In this document: positions 8,121 to 17,514 of the stretch, in pieces
How the letters are laid out: the number at the start of each line of letters is the position of its first letter
Position numbering within the stretch: the stretch's first letter is position 1
NCBI GenBank assembly: GCA_022823145.1
Contig: JAJDXS010000078.1
Span: forward strand, 1-64,000
Reading direction: 5' to 3'
Length of the DNA stretch: 64,000 nucleotides
Origin: Gemmatimonadota bacterium
Lineage (GTDB): Bacteria > Gemmatimonadota > Gemmatimonadetes > Longimicrobiales > Gaopeijiaceae
Translations under genes and position numbers: made by a program
Notes under the pieces: model-generated
What the model saw: the letters and a program-made list of their open reading frames with translations, nothing else
Database searches by the model: none
What the model was told of the DNA's origin: nothing

Positions 8121-10517
8121 TCAGACGTGCGTGTCCAGCAGGCCGTAGGGCCGGGGCCGGCCCTCCAGTTCCGCCAGGATCATGTCGGAGGTGAGCGGCG
8201 TCCTGCACAGGCAGAGACCGCCCATTGCGTCGGCCACCGCGCACGCGTATGCGGCCTCGCCGGCGCCGACCGGCGGCTCGCCGATGCCCTTGGCGCCCAC
8301 GGGAGTGTGGGGGTCCGGCTCGTTGACGGCCGCGAACCGCGGACTCAGCGGCACGTCCAGGATTCCCGGCGGCCGCGCGGTGTAGAAGCGCTTGGTAAAG
8401 GGGATGCCCCACTGCGGGTCGAAGACCCAGCGCTGGCTCTTCGCCATCCCGATGCCCTGGAAGACGCCGCCGTTGGTCTGCGCGGCCAGAGACCTGGGAT
8501 GGATGACGGTGCCGCAGTCGGTGGTCGATGCGAGATCCACGATCTCCACCTCGCCCGTCTCGACGTCGAGCTCGACCTGAGCGAAGGTGGCGACCCAGGT
8601 GAAGACCGCGCCGGGCTGTCCGTAGTTGTCCTTCGCCGCCGCGATGAGCCCCTCGCCCGCCAGGCCCGCGACGGCACCCTTGGTGACGTCGTGCAGATCC
8701 TCGGGGATCTCGCCGCCGCTGAACTTGCCGCCACGTGCGATCGCCCGCTCGGCCGCCTGGGCGAAGCTGAGTCCGGCAGCGCGGTTGCCTGCCCGGAAGA
8801 CGCGGCCGTCGGCCACGCGGTAGTCCGTGGCCGATCCGCCCAGCTCGAGCGCGGCCAGCTCCTGCAGCAGCCCGACCATGGCCTCTCCCGCCGCGTGGTT
8901 GGCGCGGGTGTGGGCGTGCGTGGTCTGGCTCCCGGCCTGCACCGTGCTGAAGGGGAGGTGCTTGCTGGTGTCGCCCCACACGACCACCACGTCGTCCCAG
9001 TCCAGATCGAGGACGTCGGAGGCGGCGCGCGCGGTGTCGGCGATCGAGTGGGTGCCCAGGTTGCCGATCCCCTGGTGCACGTGGAGCTTGCCGTCGGGTC
9101 GGATGACCAGCAGGCCGTCGCGGCCGTTGCTCCCGGCGGTGAAGGGGCTGAGCCCCATCCCCACGCCGGTCACCCTGGTTCCCTCGCGGCGGCCCGACAG
9201 CTGGCTTCTGGCCTCCCAGTCGAAGAGTTCGCCGCCCAGGTCCAGCGCCTCGCGCACGTACGCACTTGTGAACGGCCCCTGGTTGGGTCCGAGCCAGCCG
9301 TCGTGGCCCGGCGCGTTGATCTTGCGGATCTCCAGCCGGTCGACTCCGAGCTCGCGCGCCGCCTTGTCGACCACCGGCTCGAGCATGGCGACGATCTGCG
9401 CGCCGCCGGGCGCCCGCTGCGCCGAGCGCGGCGGCGTGTTGGTGTACACGGGAACGCCCCGAAAGCGCATGTTCTCGGGCTGATATGAGGCGGTGGCCAC
9501 GGTGCCCGCCGTGAAGAAGTCGCTGGCCCCGTACGCCCCGCTGTCCTGTACCAGATACAGGTCCAGCGCGGTCATGCGGCCGTCGCTGCGGAAACCGATC
9601 TTCGCCCAGCCCTGGAAGCCGGCCCGGGCGCGCCCGATGTAGTTCTCCTCATAGCGCGTGATCCGCAGCATGACCGGACGGCCGATCTTGCGCGACAGCA
9701 CGGCGGGCACCGCCATTATCGGTACGCCCGAAATCTTGCTGCCGAAGCCGCCGCCGCAGTACTCGCCGATCATCACCACGTCCTCGACGTCGATTCCCGC
9801 CATGGCGGCCACGGGTCCCCGCGTGCGCTCGGTGCTCTGCGTGGAGCCGTGCAGGAAGAGCTTCCCGTTCTGCCAGTACGCCATGCAGGAGCGGGGCTCC
9901 ATGGGGTGGTGGGTGACCGACTGGTGGACGATGGTCTCTTCGACGATCACATCGGCCTCTCCGAACGCCGCGTCCACGTCGCCGATGGCCCACTCGGCCG
10001 TCGGCTCGCCCATGGGCAGCCGGTCCGGTCCGGCTTCGTCGAACACGCTGTCGGGCCACTTCAGCGACGTCGGCCCGTCCTCGCCGGGGACGTTGCCGTC
10101 GGTGCGCGCGTTCGGGCCGCTTTCGCGGAGGCTGTCCAGCGGATCGAGCACGAACGGAAGCGGCTCCAGGTCGACCCGGATCGCTTCGACCGCCGCCGCG
10201 GCCGTGGTCTCGTCCACCGCCGCCACCGCCAGGATGGGCGCCCCCTCGTACAGGGGCTCGTCGGACAACGCGCCTTCGCGCGTGCCCTGCTCCGGCCGCG
10301 GCAGCTCCGACGCCCTCAGGATTCCCAGCACGCCCTCCATCGCCTCGGCCCTGCTGGTGTCGACGCTGCGGACCCGCGCGTGCGGCATCGGGCTCAGCAG
10401 GAGCTTGGCGAAGGCCATGCCCTCGGCGTGGAAGTCCTCGGCGTAGCGCGCCCGCCCCGTAATCTTCGCGTGAAGATCCGGTGGGGAGATGTCGGTGCCG
10501 ATCGCTCTCTCAGCCAT
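8121..10517 (-). CDS. Mo-hydroxylase molybdopterin-binding large subunit (PaoC-like)
   Basis: A 798-residue subunit of the xanthine dehydrogenase/aldehyde oxidase family. Molybdopterin-binding segments include GEYCGGGFGSK and RAPGGAQ, and the catalytic glutamate is in GIGEPP near residue 747. These enzymes hydroxylate aldehydes or N-heterocycles with water at a Mo centre. The active-site sequence is neither the AYxCSFR of form I CO dehydrogenase nor clearly that of xanthine dehydrogenase, so the substrate is open; an aldehyde is the best guess because of the Tat-exported, PaoABC-like organisation. Gene order here is small-large-medium, not small-medium-large as in paoABC. Confidence 0.9.
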   Translation of the reverse strand: MAERAIGTDISPPDLHAKITGRARYAEDFHAEGMAFAKLLLSPMPHARVRSVDTSRAEAMEGVLGILRASELPRPEQGTREGALSDEPLYEGAPILAVAAVDETTAAAAVEAIRVDLEPLPFVLDPLDSLRESGPNARTDGNVPGEDGPTSLKWPDSVFDEAGPDRLPMGEPTAEWAIGDVDAAFGEADVIVEETIVHQSVTHHPMEPRSCMAYWQNGKLFLHGSTQSTERTRGPVAAMAGIDVEDVVMIGEYCGGGFGSKISGVPIMAVPAVLSRKIGRPVMLRITRYEENYIGRARAGFQGWAKIGFRSDGRMTALDLYLVQDSGAYGASDFFTAGTVATASYQPENMRFRGVPVYTNTPPRSAQRAPGGAQIVAMLEPVVDKAARELGVDRLEIRKINAPGHDGWLGPNQGPFTSAYVREALDLGGELFDWEARSQLSGRREGTRVTGVGMGLSPFTAGSNGRDGLLVIRPDGKLHVHQGIGNLGTHSIADTARAASDVLDLDWDDVVVVWGDTSKHLPFSTVQAGSQTTHAHTRANHAAGEAMVGLLQELAALELGGSATDYRVADGRVFRAGNRAAGLSFAQAAERAIARGGKFSGGEIPEDLHDVTKGAVAGLAGEGLIAAAKDNYGQPGAVFTWVATFAQVELDVETGEVEIVDLASTTDCGTVIHPRSLAAQTNGGVFQGIGMAKSQRWVFDPQWGIPFTKRFYTARPPGILDVPLSPRFAAVNEPDPHTPVGAKGIGEPPVGAGEAAYACAVADAMGGLCLCRTPLTSDMILAELEGRPRPYGLLDTHV

Positions 10518-10535
10518 CTCGATTCGCCTTTCTCG

Positions 10536-11168
10536 CTATGCCCGGGAACGGGACAGCTCGGCCGCCCGCATCGCGGTGTTCAGGATCTTGTCGTAGTCGC
10601 CGCACCGGCAGAGGTTGCCCGACAGCAGCACCGCCGCCTCCTCGCGAGTCGGAGCCGGGTTCTTGTCGAGCATGCCGACCATGCTCATCACGAAGCCGGG
10701 CGCGCAGAAGGCGCACTGGAAGCCGCCCTCGTCGATGACCGCCTGCTGCACCGGGTGGAGCACGCCGTCCTCCTCCAGCCCCTCGATGGTGGTGACCTCG
10801 CGGCCGCGCACCGTGTGCGTGAGGATCGAGCAGCCGTAGTGGGTGACGCCGTCGAGCAGCACCGTGCACGCGCCGCACTCCGCGCGGTCGCAACCGAGCT
10901 TGGTCCCGGTGAGGCCGAGTTGGTAGCGGAGCGTCATGGCGAGCGTCTCATGCTTCGGCACGTCCACCCGGCGCTGCTGCCCGTTGACGTTGAGCGTCAC
11001 CAGTCGCTCGACCGCCCCCTGCGCGGACAACATCGGCGCGAGCACCCCGCTGCTGCGGAACAGGTATCCCGCCGCCGAGGCGGTGGCGCCCGCGGCGATC
11101 ACCCCCTTGATGAACTTCCGGCGGGTGAAACCGCCTCTCCTCGATTGAATGATCTCGGTGTCCAACAT
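10536..11168 (-). CDS. Mo-hydroxylase [2Fe-2S] subunit with Tat signal (PaoA-like)
   Basis: A 210-residue protein from ATG 11168; the frame is open further upstream, but the Tat signal begins here. TRRKFIKG followed by a hydrophobic stretch (about 22-38) is a twin-arginine signal, so the folded complex should be exported. Two [2Fe-2S] sites are complete: C93, C98, C101, C113 in the plant-ferredoxin-like domain and C152, C155, C187, C189 in the helical domain. It is the first gene of the set and presumably the promoter lies in the 11169-11285 gap. In E. coli PaoABC the small subunit likewise carries the only Tat signal for the complex. Confidence 0.92.
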   Translation of the reverse strand: MLDTEIIQSRRGGFTRRKFIKGVIAAGATASAAGYLFRSSGVLAPMLSAQGAVERLVTLNVNGQQRRVDVPKHETLAMTLRYQLGLTGTKLGCDRAECGACTVLLDGVTHYGCSILTHTVRGREVTTIEGLEEDGVLHPVQQAVIDEGGFQCAFCAPGFVMSMVGMLDKNPAPTREEAAVLLSGNLCRCGDYDKILNTAMRAAELSRSRA

Positions 11169-11285
11169 CGATCTGCACCTCGCTGCGTGGATATGGGCGG
11201 GGCCGGTAATCTGGCTGACATTATATGGGGGGGTGCGCGATTGGGCCAACCGGGGGAGGGTCAGGAGCGTGGCGCGGGGTGCGTG

Positions 11286-11738
11286 TCAGTCTCCAGGAGA
11301 CGGTGTGAACCGGATTACCTCCACCGTGTCGCGTCCCTCTGGCCCGGCGAGCTCAGACAGACCCCGGTCGAACGTCGCCAGGCGTCCGCCGTGTCGAACG
11401 GCCAGAGCGAGAAGATGGGCGTCGGTAACCTGCCGATAGCCCGTGACGCGCCCGAATGGCGTGACACCTGCATCAGCCGGCGAAATGTCGTCAGCCCAGA
11501 AAACGTGGCGCGGCAACCTCCGCATTCGCCGGAGCAGAGCGATGGCTTCACCTGGTGTGCACGCTTTCGGTATCGCGCGCCGATTGCTCGAGACCCTCAC
11601 GAACCCGGACTCCGTGACGGGAGAGGTGGCCCAGCCACGGTTCCGATTCGCCCGGAACCACCGATGCGCGGCGGCGTGGTGCACATGATTCGGCCACGCG
11701 AGAGCGACGAGGACGTTGACGTCCAGAAGCCTGGTCAG
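11286..11738 (-). CDS. PIN domain toxin (VapC family), probable CTG start
   Basis: PIN protein of 150 residues if translation starts at CTG 11738. The first available GTG (11684) would remove LLDVNVLVALAW, which carries the catalytic D6, so a longer start is needed. No ATG, GTG or TTG exists in frame between that point and the antitoxin gene; a CTG lies 4 bases after GGAGG and overlaps the antitoxin stop as CTGA, the same coupling as in its relatives. Other acidic residues are E43 (TESGF), D106 (VTDAHLL) and D124 (TFDRG). Domain assignment is firm; the start is inferred. Confidence 0.8.
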   Translation of the reverse strand: MTRLLDVNVLVALAWPNHVHHAAAHRWFRANRNRGWATSPVTESGFVRVSSNRRAIPKACTPGEAIALLRRMRRLPRHVFWADDISPADAGVTPFGRVTGYRQVTDAHLLALAVRHGGRLATFDRGLSELAGPEGRDTVEVIRFTPSPGD

Positions 11739-11959
11739 ACGTCCTCCAGTGCGTCGCGCACCATGTCGGAGGTGAGCGGCGGTGTGTCAGGCCCCACGTC
11801 AAAAACGGGGAATCCGTCGGCGCGAACGGCCGGCTCGCGGGGACGGAGCGCCTCGCGGACCAGCGCCGACAGGACGGTTCCCATGCTCTCTCCCCGTTCG
11901 CGGGCGATGCTCCGCGCCGCCCGGTAGACGTCGGGGTCCAGCGTCAGCGTGGTTCTCAT
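11735..11959 (-). CDS. Ribbon-helix-helix antitoxin (VapB-like)
   Basis: A 74-residue antitoxin. The N-terminus (RTTLTLDPDVYRAARSIA, then a helix with MGTVLSALVREAL) is a typical ribbon-helix-helix domain, and the C-terminal tail (PPLTSDMVRDALEDV) would bind the PIN toxin that follows. Upstream of its ATG the motif ACATCAT occurs twice (11966-11981), part of a possible operator that runs into the end of the DoxX-like gene. Stop and toxin start overlap. Confidence 0.82.
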   Translation of the reverse strand: MRTTLTLDPDVYRAARSIARERGESMGTVLSALVREALRPREPAVRADGFPVFDVGPDTPPLTSDMVRDALEDV

Positions 11960-11984
11960 AGTGCAACATCATAACATCATCGCA

Positions 11985-12395
11985 TCACGATGTCATCTTC
12001 GCGTCCAGCGTCATCTCGTCCTCGTCGATCGTGCCCCACAGGAGCAGCGCGCCCGCCGCGATGATCGCGGATGGGTAGAAGAGCACCTGCGAGCCCTCGA
12101 GCACCCAGCCCCACGGGTCGATGATCGACCTCCACACGCCGAGCGCGGTAGTCAGCAGGACGATGAACGCCACCGGGTAGGCGCGACGGCGCCACAGGCC
12201 GAGGACGACCAGCGCGCCCAGGATGATCTGGAGCACGCCCAGGACGTTCAGGACGATCGCCTGCGTGCCGATACCGAGGTAGAACGCCTCCGCGACAGCT
12301 TGTCCGTGCTCGACGTTCACGAGCTTGTCGAGTCCCCACATGACCAGCAGCCAGCCCGTGGTCACCCGCAGAAGGAAGAGTCCCCAGCGTTTCAT
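11985..12395 (-). CDS. DoxX-like small membrane protein
   Basis: A 136-residue protein from ATG 12395, preceded by GGAGG at a good distance; an open frame extends further upstream but without coding character. It has four predicted membrane helices. The layout, with an N-terminal LLRVTTGWLLVMWGLDKL and later GVLQIILGALVVLGL, fits the DoxX/DoxD-like and terminal-oxidase-associated membrane family. The role of these proteins is poorly known; some are linked to redox stress. It ends just before the antitoxin gene on the same strand, so co-transcription with the VapBC pair is possible. Confidence 0.7.
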   Translation of the reverse strand: MKRWGLFLLRVTTGWLLVMWGLDKLVNVEHGQAVAEAFYLGIGTQAIVLNVLGVLQIILGALVVLGLWRRRAYPVAFIVLLTTALGVWRSIIDPWGWVLEGSQVLFYPSAIIAAGALLLWGTIDEDEMTLDAKMTS

Positions 12396-12457
12396 GATTT
12401 GCCTCCGTGTGGCAGGGTTTCCTGATCGCCGATCCGGTCGGCGTCCCGTCTTGTGTT

Positions 12458-15400
12458 CTATCGTCCTCCGTTCGGCCTGCGCCAGCGCACCGGCGGCGGC
12501 GGTTCGTCCGCGAAGGTCACCTTGCCGCCGCTTTCGAGCAGACGCAGGGCCTCGCGCACCGCGGCCTCGAGCTGCGGGTCGCCGCCGGCGATCACCGGGG
12601 CGGGGTCGTTGCGCACCTCGATGTCGGGGGCCACCCCTTCGGCTTCCACGGCCCACTCCCCGTTCACGTCGAAGAAGCCGCCCCGCGGGGCCACGAACCC
12701 GCCGCCGTCGATGAGGGGCGGCGTGTCCCACGTACCCACGAGCCCGCCCCACGTCTTCGTGCCCACCAGCGGACCGACCTCATGGAAGCGGAACAGGTAG
12801 GGGAGGAGGTCGCCGCCCGACCCCGCACGCTCGTTGATCACCATGACCTTGGGTCCGAAGAGACCGGCCATCGGCTGGGTCCAGGGCTTGCGGTCGCCGG
12901 CCCGCGAGTTGAAGTAGCCGGTGAGTTCGCGGTCGAGCATGTCCACGATGTAGTCGGCCGCCGAACCGCCGCCGTTGTTGCGCTCGTCGATGACTGCGCC
13001 CTCGCGGTCCTGCTGCGCGTAGTACATGCGGTTGAAGTACGTGTAGCCGCCCTGGCCGGTGTTGGGCAGCCAGACGTAGGCAAGCCGCCCCCCGCTCATT
13101 TCGTCGACGCGGGCCTGGTTGGCTTCGACCCAGGCCCAGCGCCGGAGCGCGCCCTCGTTGCCGGTGGGCTCGACCATGATGTCGCGGGCGTCTTCGCGCG
13201 AGGGTGAGGACGCCACCGTCAGCGTGATGACCCGCCCGGCGGTGCCCTCGAGCAGGCGGTACGGGTTGGCGGGTGCGCGCAGGTCGGCTCCGTTGATCGC
13301 GAGCAGGTAGTCGCCCTCCTGCACGCCTATTCCGGGGTGGGAGAGGGGGCCTGCCAGACCCGGCGTCCAGTCCCCGCCGTTGTAGATGCGGGCGATCCGG
13401 TAGAATCCGTTCGCCTCCTCCAGATCGGCACCCAGGAGACCGGTGCGCGGGTTTTCCAGGTCCGGGTAGTCGCCGCCGCGCACGTAGGAGTGGCCGACCG
13501 CGATCTCGCCGGAGAGCATGTCCAGCAGGTGGTTGAAGTCGGAGCGGTGGCGCACGTCGGGGAGCCACGCGGAATACCAGTCCCACACGTCGTCCCACGG
13601 TGCCCCGTGCTGGTTGTCCACGTACAGGAAGTCGCGCATGAAGCGCCAGCCGTCGCGGAGCATCTGGGCGTATTCCGCCGTCGGCTCCACCCGCACGCGC
13701 AGGTCCCCCAGGTCGAGCGCACCATCACGCCCCGACGGCGGGCGGGCCGTGCTGACGATGTTCCAGCCGCCGCTGTAGTAGAGCAGGCTGCCGCGGTCGT
13801 GCGAGACCGCGAGGCGGCCGCCCCGCTCCAGGAAGTCCTCCGCCTCGCGCTCCTCGATCGAGTACTTGAGCACGGCACCGCCGCCGAAACCGCCGCCCTG
13901 CAGGACGAACACCGTGCCGGACGGCCCCGGCACGAGCCCGGCGTAGTCGTCCGTGTCGAGCCCCGGCGCGTCGATGATGCGCGCGGCGATGTCCTCGAAG
14001 TCGATGGTAACGGCGGGCGGGTCGTCGCCGGAGGCGCCGCGGCCGGACTGTCCGGCCCCGTCCGCGCCAGCGCCGCCCTCGGCTTCGTCGCTCTCCGCGT
14101 CACCATCCTCCTCCTCGTCGCTCCGCGGCAGGAAGGGCGAGGGCTCGTCGGCGCTGAGGAGCGCAAGGTAGAGCGCGCGCGTCACCGGCCTTTCGTAGGA
14201 CGTCATGTCCAGCCAGCCGGTGTTGAGCGCGTAGTTGGTGGAGGCCAGGAAGTAGAGGTACTTGCCTGACTCGTCCCACACCGGCGTGATTGCGTCGGAC
14301 ATGCCGTCGGTGAGCTGGCGCGTCTCACCGGACTCGGTGTCGTGCACGAAGATCGCGCGCAGCTGGTTGTCGAGACGCCGCGCGTACGCGAGCCAGCGCG
14401 AATCGGGCGACCAGACGGGGTTCATCGTGCGCTGCGGATGCGCGAAGCGGTCGGTGTCGATGTGGTCCACGTCCCCCGACTCCACGTCCAGCACCAGCAC
14501 GCGGTAGTGGGTGTCGGTGAACGCCAGCCGGGTCCCGTCGGGCGACCACTCGGGCCGGAAGTAGAAGGACGGCTCGTCGATCTCGGTCCGGCGTGCGTTG
14601 GACCCGTCCTGCTCGGCGATCACCAGCGCGTACTCGTCGCCGTCGTCATTGAACCAGGCGATGCGCGACCCGTCCGGCGACCACACGGGGTGCCGGTCGG
14701 CGACGCCGGGACTGCGGGTCAGGTTGCGCCAGGACCCCTCGTCGGCAGGCACGCTGAAGACCTCGCCCCGCCACTCGAAGAGCGCGCGCTTGCCGGTGGG
14801 TGACAGGCGGGCGTCACGAAGCTGTGCGGCCGGAACCGATTCCCAGCGGGGGCGCGACCAGTTCATGTCGCCCGTGACGTTGATGACGAGCTGTCGGCTG
14901 GCGCCGGTGACCGGATCGATTTCGTGCAGGTAGCCGGCCTGCTCGTAGACCACCACGCCGTCGCCCGCGCCGAGGGACTTGACGTCGAAGTCGGCGTGAC
15001 GGGTGAGTTGACGCTCCGCGCCCGTGGCCGGGTCGAACGACCAGACGTTGCTGGCCCAGTCCCGCTCGGACATGTAGTAGACCACGCCGTCCATCCACAC
15101 CGGGTCCATCTGCCGCTCCCCCTCCCACGGAGGCGTGACCCGCTCCCAGGTGGACGTGGAGACGACCGCCACCGGCTGCGCCTGACCACCCCGGTAGTTG
15201 CGCCACTCCGGATCCCAGTAGCCGATCTCCTGGTACGCAAGGTATGCGCCGTCGGCGGACATGCCGCCCAGGTAGGCCTGGGGCAGTGCGAGCGGTGCGG
15301 GCAGCCCGCCTTCCGGCCCCACCGTGTAGAACTTCCAGAGCCGGGTGGGGACCCCGTCGCGCCCGGACTGGAAGAGGATGTCGCCGTCGGGCGTCCACCC

Positions 15401-15784
15401 CTGCACGATGTCCTGGGCGGGGTGCCAGGTGAGCCGCTCGGGCTGCCCGCCGTCGGCCGGCATCAGGTAGACGTCGGTGTTGCCGCCGTACTGGCCGGAA
15501 AACGCGATCCAGCGCCCGTCCGGGCTGAAGGCTGCATCGGTTTCGGCGCCTTCCGAGCTGGTGAGGCGGATCGCGTTGCCCCCGTCCCGCGCGACCTTCC
15601 ACAGGTCATTGGCGTGGGTGAAGACGATGTGCGTGGCACTCACGTCGGGCTGGCGCAGGAAGCGCGTGCCCTGGGCATGGGTGGGGGTGGGTGCGAATGC
15701 GGTGAGGATGAGGGCGAGGGCCGTGAGCGCGATGGCGCCCGGGCGTAGCGGGGCGGTGGTCAGTGAGGCCGGCGTGGTGCGCAT
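12458..15784 (-). CDS. Exported tricorn-like S41 serine protease
   Basis: An 1108-residue protein from ATG 15784, chosen because the signal peptide (hydrophobic ALTALALILTAFA, cleavage at THAQG) begins there. It has TolB/WD-like propeller blades (FSPDGRWIAFSG, WSPDGSRIAWF, WSPDGTRLAFTD) over roughly residues 40-560, an acidic low-complexity linker, a PDZ domain around 830-900 and a C-terminal S41 domain. The catalytic set is H about 765 (VGHSYVRGGD), S989 (GSGGD) and E1049 (VEAEGVAPD). It would degrade peptides outside the cytoplasm. Such proteins are typical of Gemmatimonadota and Acidobacteriota. Stand-alone gene. Confidence 0.92.
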   Translation of the reverse strand: MRTTPASLTTAPLRPGAIALTALALILTAFAPTPTHAQGTRFLRQPDVSATHIVFTHANDLWKVARDGGNAIRLTSSEGAETDAAFSPDGRWIAFSGQYGGNTDVYLMPADGGQPERLTWHPAQDIVQGWTPDGDILFQSGRDGVPTRLWKFYTVGPEGGLPAPLALPQAYLGGMSADGAYLAYQEIGYWDPEWRNYRGGQAQPVAVVSTSTWERVTPPWEGERQMDPVWMDGVVYYMSERDWASNVWSFDPATGAERQLTRHADFDVKSLGAGDGVVVYEQAGYLHEIDPVTGASRQLVINVTGDMNWSRPRWESVPAAQLRDARLSPTGKRALFEWRGEVFSVPADEGSWRNLTRSPGVADRHPVWSPDGSRIAWFNDDGDEYALVIAEQDGSNARRTEIDEPSFYFRPEWSPDGTRLAFTDTHYRVLVLDVESGDVDHIDTDRFAHPQRTMNPVWSPDSRWLAYARRLDNQLRAIFVHDTESGETRQLTDGMSDAITPVWDESGKYLYFLASTNYALNTGWLDMTSYERPVTRALYLALLSADEPSPFLPRSDEEEDGDAESDEAEGGAGADGAGQSGRGASGDDPPAVTIDFEDIAARIIDAPGLDTDDYAGLVPGPSGTVFVLQGGGFGGGAVLKYSIEEREAEDFLERGGRLAVSHDRGSLLYYSGGWNIVSTARPPSGRDGALDLGDLRVRVEPTAEYAQMLRDGWRFMRDFLYVDNQHGAPWDDVWDWYSAWLPDVRHRSDFNHLLDMLSGEIAVGHSYVRGGDYPDLENPRTGLLGADLEEANGFYRIARIYNGGDWTPGLAGPLSHPGIGVQEGDYLLAINGADLRAPANPYRLLEGTAGRVITLTVASSPSREDARDIMVEPTGNEGALRRWAWVEANQARVDEMSGGRLAYVWLPNTGQGGYTYFNRMYYAQQDREGAVIDERNNGGGSAADYIVDMLDRELTGYFNSRAGDRKPWTQPMAGLFGPKVMVINERAGSGGDLLPYLFRFHEVGPLVGTKTWGGLVGTWDTPPLIDGGGFVAPRGGFFDVNGEWAVEAEGVAPDIEVRNDPAPVIAGGDPQLEAAVREALRLLESGGKVTFADEPPPPVRWRRPNGGR

Positions 15785-15886
15785 CGGGGGTGACTCCGGG
15801 CAGCTGGGGAATACGGCATTGGGACGATCACTGGAAGCTGGTATCGGCAACCGGGGGCGCAAGGGCGCGCTGTCTCGCCGACGGCA

Positions 15887-15934
15887 TTGACAGTTCTGCC
15901 ATATATATGGTAGTCATGGTATGGTCACTCCATA
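15887..15934 (+). promoter_or_regulatory. Promoter/operator region of the third vapBC module
   Basis: A perfect -35 hexamer TTGACA lies at 15887-15892. The perfect palindrome CCATATATATGG (15899-15910) follows, and TATGG-N5-CCATA (15920-15934) forms a second dyad. Together they look like an autoregulated promoter for the antitoxin that starts at 15965. No good -10 at the standard spacing is obvious; the TATATA in the palindrome is too close. Dyads are seen, function inferred. Confidence 0.5.
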
Positions 15935-15964
15935 TCCATCCTGGACCGATACGAACGAGAGCCC

Positions 15965-16198
15965 ATGAAAACCACGCTAAACCTGAACGACCACATTCTG
16001 CGGCGCGCCAAGATGCGGGCCGCGCGGGACGGCATCACGCTCACCCGGTTCGTGGAAGACGCGCTGCGGGCCAGTCTGACCGACCCCGAGACCGACCAGG
16101 CGTTCAAGCTGGAACTGAACGTCGTGTGCGGCCACGCGCCTCCGAACGTGGACATCTCGGATCGGGACGCGCTCTACGACGTGCTGGACCGCGCATGA
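15965..16198 (+). CDS. Ribbon-helix-helix antitoxin (VapB-like)
   Basis: A 77-residue antitoxin. KTTLNLNDHILRRAKMRAAR followed by GITLTRFVEDALRASL fits a ribbon-helix-helix or short bipartite DNA-binding domain; the tail (NVDISDRDALYDVLDRA) would contact the toxin. Its stop overlaps the ATG of the PIN toxin gene (ATGA). It is preceded by two dyads that look like its operator. Divergent from the tricorn-like protease gene. Confidence 0.85.
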   Translation: MKTTLNLNDHILRRAKMRAARDGITLTRFVEDALRASLTDPETDQAFKLELNVVCGHAPPNVDISDRDALYDVLDRA

Positions 16199-16635
16199 TC
16201 GCCGTGGACACCAACGTGCTGGTCTACGCCCACCGGGCCGAGACCGCCCTGCACCAGACGGCGACCCGGCAGCTGGTGGAGCTGGCCGCGGGGAGGGGAC
16301 TCTGGGGTCTGCCGGTCTTCTGTGCGGGCGAGTTCATCCGTGTGGTGACGCACCGCCGCGTCTTCAACCCGCCCTCGACGCTCGAAGAAGCCATCCAGTT
16401 CCTCGAGCGGGTAGTCGCCGCGCCGGGATGTCGCATTCTGCGGCCGGAATCCGGGTTTTTCGAGCTGTTGACGACGGTGGCCCGGGAAGCGGACGCACGC
16501 GGCAACCTGGCGTTCGACGCGCAGATCGCCGCTCTCTGCAGGGAACACGGTGTTTCCGCTCTGCTTACGAACGACCGCGACTTCGCGCGCTTCGAGGGTC
16601 TGCGCCTGCGCTTCCTGGACGCGGCCGACGAATAG
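16195..16635 (+). CDS. PIN domain toxin (VapC family)
   Basis: A 146-residue PIN protein. Metal-binding acidic residues are D5 (AVDTNVLVYA), E46 (AGEFIRVV), D108 (LAFDAQIAAL) and D127/D129 (TNDRDFARF). The body has the insert typical of the TA-system VapC subgroup. Start ATG 16195 overlaps the antitoxin stop by four bases. The open frame continues upstream of this ATG but shadows the antitoxin gene. Confidence 0.9.
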   Translation: MIAVDTNVLVYAHRAETALHQTATRQLVELAAGRGLWGLPVFCAGEFIRVVTHRRVFNPPSTLEEAIQFLERVVAAPGCRILRPESGFFELLTTVAREADARGNLAFDAQIAALCREHGVSALLTNDRDFARFEGLRLRFLDAADE

Positions 16636-17040
16636 GACGGTGGGCCCGCGCGCTGGTTACCGCGTGAATCGCGCTGCTGCACCAGCCTGATCAAGGCGGT
16701 AGGATGCAGGTGTCGGCCGCCCGAGGAGTCAGCACCGCGCCGGGCCGCGGCGGGCGATCCAGGAGACGTGGCGCTCGACCGTGCCCGGGCAACGATCTCA
16801 AGCGCCGCGTCCGAAGGCAGTATGCCTCTCAATTCGAGACTCTATTCAACCACGAACCGCGCCTTCTGCACGCGGCGTGCACCGACACTCCGGATACGGA
16901 GCAACGGCCACCCAGCCCGCTTGCGTCCCCGCCCCCCGCCCCCCATTCTGTCCTCCCGGTCAGCGGCGCCAGCCCCTTCGATACGAGCCAGGCCCACCGC
17001 TGACACGCAACACGCCAACCCCACGCCCCCCGGAGGTGCC
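16636..17040. other. Intergenic region upstream of the cox-like operon
   Basis: A 405-base gap with no convincing gene in any frame. It must contain the promoter for the coxS-coxL-coxM-coxD set. A small dyad, CTCCG-GATA-CGGAG (16888-16901), is present. A relatively AT-rich patch near 16825-16855 is the likeliest promoter location, but no clear -35/-10 pair was found. The last 12 bases hold the GGAGG ribosome-binding site of coxS. Confidence 0.4.

Positions 17041-17510
<470 letters not shown>

Positions 17511-17514
<4 letters not shown>

Noticed and set aside
7164..9488. Open frame of over 700 codons on the plus strand across the Mo-hydroxylase genes
   Set aside because: The translation is low-complexity His/Arg/Gly/Val-rich without family motifs and opposes two well-supported minus-strand subunits.
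16636..17040. Small open frames in the gap before coxS
   Set aside because: They lack ribosome-binding sites, motifs and codon pattern, and several overlap in different frames.
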